Assembly (NCBI GenBank): GCA_949130485.1
Contig: OX422193.1
Coordinates: 3,536,371 to 3,600,370 of the forward strand
Direction: 5' to 3'
DNA length: 64,000 nucleotides
DNA from: Agelas oroides
Lineage: Eukaryota; Porifera; Demospongiae; Agelasida; Agelasidae
Shown here: piece by piece, positions 47,601 through 59,700 of the stretch
Numbering within the stretch: position 1 is the stretch's first letter
Layout: the number at the start of each line of letters is the position of its first letter
Made by a program: the position numbers and the translations under genes
The notes under the pieces: model-generated
Database searches by the model: none
Told to the model about the DNA's origin: nothing
What the model saw: only the letters and a program-made list of their open reading frames with translations

Positions 47601-50600
47601 GTTGTCTCCAAACACGTTGAAGTCTCCATAATATTAGCATCAGTAGAATCTACAGGCTCTTGGCTACATGCTGGTACTTGTCCGGTGTTTGTGCGTTGAG
47701 TAGTTCTCAAGATATTGTTCAAACTCACCTATTTATACTGCACGTATTAAGTAAATCAACCAGCGTAGTTTATGGAAAGAAACATGGATATCTCGAGAAC
47801 TACTCAACGCACAAACACCGGACAAATACCAGCATGTAGCCAAGAGCCTGTAGATTCTACTGATGCTAATATTGTGGAGACTTCAACTTGTTTGGAGACA
47901 ACACAGCAAGAAACGACAAATTTCACCGTCCAATTATTGATCGAATCGGACTGGCCCATGTTCAGCTGCGCCCCTGAGTGTTCAAAGCAGCTACCGATAC
48001 CAAAATATATTGCGAATTGGAAAGGTCTTGGGGCATTGTATCGATGCTAAAATCTCTCCACAAGCAGCTTCAGAGAAGGCACAAACAACAGTGTCTGAAA
48101 ATAGATACACTTCTATTGATGTTTTTTGGACGGCCATTTTATCGCTTCTAGCGCCAACTGGAAACAATGTGCGGGCGTGATTTTTGTTACACCAGGTACC
48201 TCGTACCTCCGCTACAGTCTTGCGGTATTGCCGAATGTTTACTCAGTTTTCTCTCCGCATTGGAGTGTCTAATTATACATGCCGTCTGATGATTCCTGAC
48301 TTACTGTATTTGTACGGCTGTTAATTTCTTCCCTATTCTGATCCTATATTTCACATCTTGGGGTGTAATGTGTTTGTAACTATGAATTGTGTGAAACCTG
48401 TTTCTGCCTCAAAGAAAGGAAGCAATTATTAGTGAGTGCATTTCTTTTCACAGTTGCATCTCTTATGCTGTCAATAGCCAACATTTATGCTAACTTCACA
48501 TATTTTGGCAAGTACCTTCATAAGCAAGTAAGTTCAGGATACATAGGTGCATGGTAAGATGTTACTTGTCATATCCGGGAGTCAGTAGACAGTTGTGACT
48601 CTATTGTGAAAAAGATGCAGGGAGGGGGCTTTGTATATTTACTTCACTTACTCATCCCTACCTTGTTTGCATCCTTTTTGGCGTGCCATCCCCACATCTT
48701 GTTACATTTCTAGTTTTCTTGTATATGTAGTCTTCAGTATTGGTGTGTCAGTTTCCAATAACAACCAATAATATGCTTTCAACAATTCATTGGTGCCCAA
48801 CAAAGGAAGACTCCGCCATTGTTGCAGCTACCTGGTTTTTTGCTTGTTGCTGACGTCGGTTTGGAGGTCCCAGCTTTGCATGTGTTAATAAGTTATCCCA
48901 TCACACCAGATAGCAGCCAAATGCGCCCGCACTTCGCTTACGCTATTTATCGTGATCGCAGCCCCTTTTTGGACTTGGAGTTAGTTATTACGTGTAACAG
49001 GAAGTCAATCGAAGCACAATTAGCGGCTTTGTCCTATAGGGACTTCCCCTCAAAATCGCGTTTCAAGTTTGCCTGCCGATCGTAGTTGGCCACAGTACAG
49101 CTTATATCCACACGCTACATGTTCTATCGTCAATATACTATCTAATCGTGTCAACGACAGTTGAAACGTACCTTTGCTGAAACTGTCTGCCAACTTTTGC
49201 CGTGTATTATCGGTCATTTTCAGGTACACAGCGGGTACCTACGCTTCCACCATTGTAGCTTCTTCGGACTTCACTAGCAGGTCTTCTGACTACATTCTGA
49301 GTAAAGCAGGTTTGTTTTCAACTAAGCTAAGCCTAACTATCATTGCCTGAACTCAGATATATAACGCAGTGAAACAACACTGCACAAAATCGCCATTTTT
49401 ATCAGCTTCTCTCGTAACCACGAGATCTATTTCTGCGCATGCGCGTTGGGGTAAAAGGGTTAAAGATGGGGTGTGACAATAACTGCGTTAGGGTTGTAGC
49501 CCAAGCGGCACATGTTCCATGAAATAAAAGCCAATAATTTTTTTATACAGAGGGTTGGGAGGCATTTTCATGAAATTTTGCATTATCAAGAGTTTCTGCT
49601 GTACAGTATTGCATTTTGTTTTACACTTAGGCTGTAATTGCATCTTGGTGTCCTAGCTGCTACCATTTTTTTCTTCCTAAACTGCAGCTTAATCTCAGAG
49701 TGGGTCTTATAGGAGTTGTCTACCTTGCTTCTACAACAGCATATGCAGTGTGCACCATAATCATTGGACCAATTACCGACAGACTGGTAGGATTTTGCAA
49801 TTTGTATGCTGTAGTAAAGGATGTTCCCAGGTCTTCTCTGTTTATATTCCAGGGTAAACACTAGGTAGACATAATTATGTGGGCTGCACCTAACTATTAC
49901 AAAGTTGCATTGATTAGTTATTGATTGGTCCCAAACAGTGACCTGCATTGATATTGCCTTGGAAATGGTCTGGTGTTTAGGCCATTGGATGGAAGGTCCT
50001 TGATCACCTTCATCACAGCTCCACATGTCCACCTTTTTTTTTCTTAACATTACCTGACATCACAAGACCTTTCCCCTCCCTAATTGCATCCCGGAAGCTA
50101 TCAAATACTGAAAGTAGTGAAGGCCTGGAAATGAGCGTAATAATTGGGTATACGTCTGTGTAGCTATGAAGCATTATTAGTGCCAAAATTGTATGCCAAG
50201 ACTGAACTCACTGGGTAGGCCCAGGTCTTGCGATCGTATGCCAAGCCTAGTAGGTGACCGTGGCCTGCTGCTCCGAGTGCTGGGCTGGGCTTTAACTAGA
50301 ATGCGCGATATATCATTGGTACCATGCTGCCGTAGAGAAGAAAGCTCCAGAGGAGTTGTGTGTGGAACAGAACCGTGAGTTGTTTAGCGACATAAGGGGG
50401 AGAGGTGGGGCTAGTAATGCTTGCTTCCACTCGTGAATGAGCCCCTCCCGTAGACAAGCTGTGAATTTTTTGAAATGTGCATTCATTTTGGTGCAGTCAA
50501 AGTTGTCCATTCCAAGAGTAGTGACAAACATGAGTCTAGCCTGACTTTGAGAGTAGCTCTGAACAAAAGCTGGCACAGATTGATTTGAGATACATTGGTG

Positions 50601-53600
50601 GATAGGACGCTACCTAGAGTGAGTGTGTAGATGCGTCCATCGAGTGGCAATTTTGGGTTGATGAATATATTAATGAGCCACTAAAACCCTTTTTAAAATT
50701 AGGCGAAGCAAGATTTCCCTAAAGCAAATCCTAACCCTGAAACTAGGAGTAACCCTGGTCCTGACTGTAACCCAAGTTTATGTTTTCGTTAACCTCCGCC
50801 GAAAGACTTCCCCGCCACCTTAAGACCCTAAGTCTAGCCCTAGCCCTAGCCCTAGTTTGCCTTAACCCTAAAATCCCTAACCCCAATCTCATTAACCCTA
50901 ATCTCCCTAACCCTAATTGAGCCTATGAATCTAATTAAAGCCCGACCGAGATCTAAAACCTGGATGTTTCTGTCCACCTTATGAATATTAATGAGTTGGC
51001 TTTAACTAGACCTCAGCATTACCCAACACAACCCTGGGTTCAGTCAGCTGTCCAATGGGAGGGTTAGAGTATGTTGACTCTCATGAACCTCATTATTGAC
51101 CTTCTGTTGAAGCATTGGCAGCTTGGCTTGTGGTTGAAAGGAATGGGTGAATATTTATGAGTATGCCCTAAGCCTTTCATGGACTCAAACCCGAACAGAA
51201 CCGGGCTATGAATCCAATTAACCCTCCTCGGATACTTGTGAATGTCATTAATGTCCAAATTGAGATCAATGAATCTCATTAAAGGCATGTAATTCCAGCT
51301 GGAAGTCAGGCAATCCCTCCCCTCATGCATATTAATAAGTTGGAATTTAGCTAGCTCTTAATAAGTTGGAATTTAGCTAGCTCTGTTTGGCACCCCTAGG
51401 CAACATTCCGTTCATTGGTCCTCAAGAATATGATTAGTGGTGTCATGTTTGTTCTGTGGTAGCACTGGATAGGGTTGACTTGACAAATGTAACATGTGGA
51501 ATATCCTTGGTTCAGTTATGTGCGGCATCTTAACTATGTATAGCGCTGAACTCTAAAGTGTTCGAGCCAAGGTAAACCTGCAGCACTAACTAACCTCTTA
51601 TGAGCATCTTGGGGTGCGGTTACTTTGCTCGATATACAATAAATTAAATATCACAAACACTCAAAAAATATTTCAAGAACTCCAAAATGAAAACAAACAT
51701 CAGATTATGAATGTACACATTAAATGGAACTGTTTGATACCCATTTTGTCTAGTTTTGTCAGTATTAGCTGTTTGAGGGATGAAATTGTTAGTTACAGGT
51801 GACCGATACGTTGGTAAAATCACAACCGTACCTAGACTATTTTCAGAACACTTACTCCAAAATGAAAACAAACATCAGATTATGAATGTACACACCAAAT
51901 GGAACTGTTTGATACCCATTTTGTCTAGTTTTGTCAAGTATTAGCTGTTTCAGGCCTGAAATTGTTAGTTACAAGTGACCGATATGTACAAGTGGTAAAA
52001 TCACAACCGTACCTAGACTATTTTCAGAACACTTAGAGAGTAAGTTAGCAAGTATCGGACGACAGGTATATTCGGACACTAAAACGCGGAGGGTAAACAT
52101 TTGGCGATACTGCAAGACTGTAGCGGAGGTACGCGGTACCTGGTATACCAAAAATGACGCCCGCGCATTGTTTCCTGTTGGTGCTAGAAGACACTGTTGT
52201 TTGTGCCTTCTCTGAAGCTGCTTTTGGAGGAATTTTAGCATCGATACGATGCCCCAAGACCTCCCCAATTTGCAATATATTTTGGTAGCGGTAGCTGCTT
52301 TGAACACTCAGGGGAGCAGCTGAACATGGACCAGTCCGATTCGATCATATGCTAGCAGCCCTACACATCATGGGAAGGTGTAGAGTACTGTGCAATTAAG
52401 CCATTTCAGCTGAAATTATAGAGGAGTATAACTTTGTGCATCTGTACTGTACACTTTATTTTAAGTGACTACAGTGGGCTGGGTAGCAAACCTATGATGC
52501 AATTCTAACATGAATTTTTGTATATACAGAGTCTTTCTGTGTATAATTCCTCCATGCAAACACTCACATACTCAATCACAGAAAACACCTCGATATCTGA
52601 TGATAATTGGTCTGGTGATCACTGCAGTTGGATGCGTGTTTCTTGGACCTGCAAAGTTCATCACTACACCGTAAATGTGCTTCTGTATAGCAGGACTAGT
52701 TCTGTGTGTGTGCTACATATGGAAAACACTAAGTCTTGTGTAGAAATTGAAGATTGTTTTGTTGCATATTTCGATGTATTGCCACCTTCAACCTTCAAAG
52801 AACTGTATTGCTGGTGGGGCTCGTACGCACAGTTTTAGATTCAAGAATATCTAATGCATAAACAAAGGACATATGAGCTCCGCCCATAATGGAAGTTTAG
52901 TGATACGGGACTTTAAACATGGCAAAATATGTCATGTAATTAATCTTTGATTTCTACAAGGGTCTGTTCTCACAGATTTAATTTCCATGTTGTCAGCCTG
53001 CAGTTTGGCTATAGCTTTGTCGCTGTTCTAGTACTTGTCGAGGGAAGACAGACCTGTATTGTGGATCCTTGCGACTTAATTCCTCACTTTCCAAGAAAAC
53101 TATACAGCACACATGAAACGATGGAAGCCTACTCTTGAGGACTGAACGCAACTTGTGTTACCGCTGTTGCGCATACTCTGATCCTCCGAGTTGCTTTTGC
53201 TGCAGCCTAGTTCTTCAAGTGTGGTGCTCTTATCAAATTGGATGGGCTTGAATGCAACTATCCACTTTGTACACTCCCATCGCACTGCTCGAGCTGATTT
53301 TGGTAATGCAATACATTACATGTTAGTAGGTGTTACACAAGATGCTTATGTCATGTACTGGTAAGTGCCCAGGACAAAAATCACCAAATTAAAATTTCGC
53401 CAAACCCCCCGGCCTTTTTTTAGCGATTTCACCAAATTTAATGTACGCCAATTTTTCCCGCTATACGGTATATTATTATGATGTGTATTGACTTCCCTCA
53501 TTACTGGGCTATTTTTCTCTGGAAACTCATTAGGAAACTGTGGCTGTCAATTCTAGCAGATACAATCTTGGGAGTTGGGTTAGCACTTCTGGTTATACCT

Positions 53601-53645
53601 GTATATCCAGACATATATGGAATTGCAAAGTAAGTAAGCTTTGTA

Positions 53646-53717
<72 letters not shown>

Positions 53718-56700
53718 TCAACAGAGTTCATGCACCTTGAGCTAAGTGCGCATTTGCAAAGTACATATAGAATACCCTCATGCACAGATGTGTATCTTCA
53801 CTTGAATTTTTGCACATGCATAAACAATCTTTACAATGGTAACATAACTGTAAGTGAATCTCCCACCTGTAACTTAATTGTGAGTGAGCCTCACACCCAA
53901 AACGTAACTATGAGTGAGCCTTACACCTGTAACATAGCTGTGTGTGAGCTTATACCTAGCTAAAAATATAGCCACACTGAATGTATACTCTTGATGCCAG
54001 ATGCCATAACTAGCATGAGCATACCACACATTAGAACAGGAATGCCGTAGCTAAGGAAAGCATGCCCAATTTTAAGCTTGTCACTATGAAATTTAGTGTG
54101 GGAAATTCATGAGTTGACAGCGAGAGATCCCTACTTTGTTTGCCCATCCCCAAAGTTATTTAAAAATCATAATAACCCTATCTATTAAGCCCCACCCCCA
54201 ATTTGTGTACCTACAACATAGAAATTGATACAAACCCAAGAGCTGAGCGAGGAGTGGTTCCCCCATTTTTGTAGTATGCTACAGACCAGGACTAAAAACC
54301 AATGTTCTTTGAGCATACCCAAAAAGGAACTCATTTATTAGCCTCGTTCCCAGGCCCAAAGAGGAGGATAAAGGGCCTGGTTTCAGCCGTTTACGCATGC
54401 ACTTAATTATTTCCGATTTAAGCACGTGTTGATCAGTGGGAGGGTGCTAATGACGCCTTCAAAGTCACAGAAATGGGAAGAGTTCCTCAAACCCATGTCA
54501 ACTTCTAGATATTACCTCTCAGTTGGCCTGTTCTTCTCGTCAACTGACTCCACGGGAGCTTGCACTGTCTGTTTATAGCTTCAAATCGACCGCTGAATGA
54601 GTACAATCGAGTGAGTTTCTTGCATGCGCGAACAGCTGAAACCAGGCCCTTTCTCCTCCTTTTTGGGCCTGGGAACGAGGCTACTCATTTATCTATAACT
54701 GTCCAACCCATTTAGCTACAAATGCCCCATCCATTTTAGTCGGCTACAAAGTTGGGCTTATTGTTTGTGTGTGTGCGTGTGTGTGTGTATGTGGGTGTGT
54801 GTGGGTGTGTGTGTGGCATGTTCTTTGATTTACTTGTGATGCAAAATTACAATACTTAGTCTTCTTGTTTCCAGAATTTTGCCTATCAAGAGCACTGGAA
54901 TGGTACTCAGATTGCTGAGTTGAATAGGTCATTTGGCACCGTCTTGGCATAGCCTCGAACCCAGGCTTTCTGTTCCGGATTTTGTCTCGCAGCTTTGGAG
55001 AAAAATCGGATTTTCTCCAAAGCTGCGAGACAAAATCCAGAACGGAAAGCCTGGGTTGGAGGCTAGTCTTGGCAGGGCATTTCATGGAAACCTTGTTTTT
55101 AACCATTCACTGCAGTGCAACACTATACGAAAAACAGTAGTGCACTGTAAATCTGCCATGCACTTCTTGTAGTCTAAACGGTGCTTATCCAGAGCCAAAG
55201 CCCACCTGAGGTGGTGTAGTTATAGTAACTGGTAGCTGTAAATAAGTACACTCACTGCATGCACAGGGCAGGAAGTGCACTCACCACTTACGATTAGCAT
55301 TCTCATTACATACCCATCTCATGCACAACAGTAACAAGTAGAGAGAATGCTGACAATTGGGTGAATGATCCAGCTTCCAGATCAGATGACCTTATTCTTT
55401 TTAATACCTAGGTCATTACATACGGGTGAAAGTGAAACAGCTATTGCAAGTCTTGTGTCTGGAATTTTTGTTGGAACAAGTTCTGCAGGGTGAGGAAGTT
55501 TGTAGTACCTTATGATATATCTGCATGTTTACTGGGGTTCAGCCTTCCTTCCTAGTTGGGGCGAGCCTGAGCGAGCCCCACACTAGCGTGACTGCATTGT
55601 GCACGCGTGTGTGTATCTATGCGCATATAGAGTAACCAATCAATTATTGGACACCCCACATTATCGGACGGCTGCATAGCACGAATGGGAGTAACAACGG
55701 CCCTTGTTTCCGATCCAGTAGGTAGGTTGATGCAACTGCTACGTGCACCCCAAATTTGAGCTTTATAGATCAGTGAATGTGGACGCTATGCCCCAATAAA
55801 GGGCGGTGTCCGATGGTCGCGACCATCGGACGAAACTACCGATCCACGGACGACGAAGTCCTATAAAGCGAGGGAGGCAGCACTGTCCACCAAACTTGGT
55901 TTTCAGCTGCAGCTATCCTTACTCTACCTAACCTCCAATTATCAGCGATTCTTACCTTCCAAAAGCCTTTTCAATTTCACGTGCTTTGTCAAAATGTGCA
56001 TACACGGACACCGCCCTTTATTGGGGCATAGCGTCCACATTCACTGATCTATAAAGCTCAAATTTGGGGTGCAATTAGCAGTTGCATCAACCTACCTACT
56101 GGATCAGAAACAAGGGCCGTTGTTACTCCCATTCGTGCTATGCAGCCGTCCGATAATATGGGGTGTCCGATAATTGATTGGTTACTCTATATGCTTGCTT
56201 GGACCGACCACTTACCGGAAATTTAAATGAGCGCATTCAAATATTTCACGAAGATCGATATCGCGATATCGTAAAGCATGTGAAGGCCAGTGGAGGGCTA
56301 CTGTCAGAGTGCAGCGTCATGGACTCGGAGCGAAGACGACTGAAGTTGAAGCACGCATGGCACTGGTTTGTGCTTCTACCGACGACGGCAGGCCGCTCAC
56401 AGGCGGTGCAAATTTAATATGGACGGTTGTTGACTACTCAGAAACCAGCGGTGTAAAGCTTATTCCATGCATGTGTAGCCACATTAGCAGCCCTGGCAGG
56501 TCAGTTTCAGGTCAGGGCCATGCATATTAAAACGGCACTCATAAACGCCATGAAATCCAGCTCATGATTTCAGTATAAAGCTTGGTCCATGCACGTGTAG
56601 CCCAGGATGGAGAAATTGCTGCAACTTGTTGGCATATGCGTCATCAGGTTTGGCTTATTACGCTCATGTAACAGTAGACAGTGACAAATCCTGCTGTGTG

Positions 56701-59700
56701 CCATGAAAAGTTAATACGACATTTAAAGCAAATCAAAAACCATTTTAAAGCCCCCTGTGAACGGTAAATGGATGTGCATGTAGGAGGATAATTGACTTGA
56801 TGTATTATATCACTCATCAGTGACATAATATCCTGTATCAGCTTGCTCAGGCTCGCCCCCACAATGTTCTACATTTTCTAGTAGAATGTAAATGGTGCTC
56901 ACATCCCATTGTGAGAGTTGTAGCATAAGACAAAACTGAGTGTTTTAACTGATTTACTGTATTTGCTCTAATTTATGGAACGGCCAAAAATAATTGTATT
57001 GGCGACCGTTCCGCATTAATTAGAATGTGTTAAAAATCATTTCCCTTCGCATTCAAATAAATTAGAGTGGTTTTGCACGTGTCAAAAGCAGTTGAACAGC
57101 TACTGAAAAAAGCGAGATGGATCGATTTGTAACAATGTCAACACCACAGATAACACAGAAATCTCTCCTATAACTTACGCTGTGGAGACTCCCAGAGGTG
57201 AACATGTTTCACTGCAATCGAAGAGATCGTCGCCAGCTGTGAACCGTGGGCCTGGTCGACCGACAGATTCGCCGTGGCCGTTGTTATATGCACAACAATA
57301 CCACTGTTGGCCACCTGCCGCTTACTCTGGCATTTTCTGACTCACGGAGGAGAAACGAATGCAGAAGGCGACGGCGCTCTCCACTCATTCCGGGCGGATT
57401 GAAGATTTCGTTGCACGTTGAGACTGATGCCTATATTGCAATCTACTGGTAATGCTGTACATTTGAAGCAGTTACATTAGTAAGTTCTTTACCAAACTCT
57501 CATGCTTCTGCTCCTGAAGTTGGTATATTAGAAAGAGCCTGCTGTTGCTCATGAGAAGGTCTCTCATACAATCTCAGAACAATGCCCAGTACAACTTTGA
57601 ATCAGCTTCTCAGGGACACTAGCAGAGAACATGTGAGGGGCGCCTGTAGCTCTTAAGGCGTGATTTGTCTTCTTTTCAGTGATCCCAGCCTCAGCACACA
57701 TATTGCGTACCATTGTCTGTAGCTTTTCCTTCCCTATTGGCACACACTCATATCATGGGCCATCTGGTTTCAAAACTGGAACAGGTTTTGGCCTCAAATA
57801 ATAAATACCCTTTTCAAAAGCCATTCTGGGATATTTCGACAAATAAAGATCAAGTAAATACACTACACATCTCTCACCAATACTCGGATTGGCATAAACT
57901 GGTACGACTTTGTTACTAACTCTCAGCTCAGCCCCTGAGTTGTTCTTAGAGCCATTTTCGATGTAGACATACCGATCTGGGTCATGTTTCCACTGGAATT
58001 GAGAAGGTTTCAAATTTCTTTGTTCCTTGCCTCCTCTAATACAAAACACTTTCCCAACAGAGAAAAAAAACCTACACAGAAGCTTCAGCAGGCTATCTAC
58101 TCTGAGCACACCTCTATCCCAGAGCTGATCTTCTTCCTCCTGAGTGATAACTGCCGTGTGTTTTACTTCAGCCCCAAAACCCTTTTGGTGAAGTTCCACA
58201 AAGGTAGACTCCATTGCTCCATGAAGACCTTTAAACCGCCAATCCTTCTTAGAAGAAAGTCGGGTGTATCAGGATTTTGTTCCCTCATGTAGCAAAGAAT
58301 GCCGGCAAGAAGGCTGTGCAGAGTAGCTGGTGGACAATTTTCACCATCTTGTCTTCGAGCCTCGACAATGAAACGATGATTTAGTGGAGTGCTCCTTTCT
58401 GCGAAATTTTGGTCAAGGAAGTCTTCTGGAACTTGATCTTCAGGATACTTAAGAGTTGCACTCACTGATCCACTCTCTGAACGCTTTCAATACCCATGCT
58501 GTACTTCTCTGCGCATTCACAGATTGCTTGCCCTTATAAATCTCCATCATCTCTTCGTCAGACCAAGGAGTGCTAAAGCGTGTCAGAGATAGCTTTGCAC
58601 ACTTGCCATTCGGTGGTTTGTCAACACACTCTTCACGCTCCATCGAAGTTCTACTTGCAATACAGCTCTCACAACTACACCAATCTGTAAGACCTAAGCA
58701 AAAGTTTGAACTAACTTTCTCTTGTATCTTAATGGCGTTCAGAAGAGATGGAGAAACCACAGCCATTCCTTGGCACAATTTTTAAACTGAATGGTATGTT
58801 TGACGTCATGGTTGCTACATACGTCATCGAAATTTCGATGAATACCATTCTAGTTGCTATGTACTCGTATTACGCATGTTGGATTACTATGGAGACACAT
58901 TACGTATCACATTGCATTACTGCATTGTCATGTGATGGGTGCTCAAAGAAAGATCATACGTAGCTAGCATAAATACTTGGTAATTTTGTAACTAATATAC
59001 GTACCTGTATGACTCCTAAGAGCTGCAGTGTGCACTGGCTAATGTGCTATAAATTGCATACAGTTCTATTAGCACTGTTTCTTCATTCCATGCTCATTAT
59101 TAGGGAGTGTTTAGGAGCTATTGTTGGTGGAGCAATTGTTTACGGAGTGGGCTTCCGAACGATGGCAGCAGTAAGGTTTATGCATGGTTGTGTGTCGAGT
59201 GAGGGCTGGGCTCCTCACTCAAAGGAAGCCTTAGGCGGGGAGTGGTGCCGCCCTTTCTGTAGTAGGCCATGGGTCGGGAGTTCAAAGGGACCGAAACCCA
59301 TGGTCATGCGAGGACCGGAAAGGGTAGCTACTCCCCTGAAGACCAGTGCTTTTTGAGCATATCTTCCAAAAAAAACAATAACTTACTTTGTCATAACTGC
59401 CCCACCCCTTTGAGCCATATATGCCCCACCCATTTAGGTCATAAATGCCCCTCCCATTTAAGTCGTAAATGCCCCACCCATTTAAGTTGTAAATGCCCCG
59501 CCCATTTAAGTCATAAATGCCCCATCCATTTAAGCCATAAATGCCCCATCCCCATATTCCATCATGTTTTAAACTTCACACTTAATTTATATGTGTTGAA
59601 ATTTTCACATCATGAACATCGATGTGCCAGCAGTGTTGGTGCTCCCCCACTCGACACACAACTTCTGGTGTTTGTATAACACTGGTGTACCTACATAATC

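Noticed and set aside
48819-49085. 88-residue plus-strand frame as a novel exon
   Set aside because: No splice context matching the transporter phase and no family signature.
53501-53785. Open frames of Cys-Val or Thr-His repeats
   Set aside because: Pure translation of the (CA)n tract.
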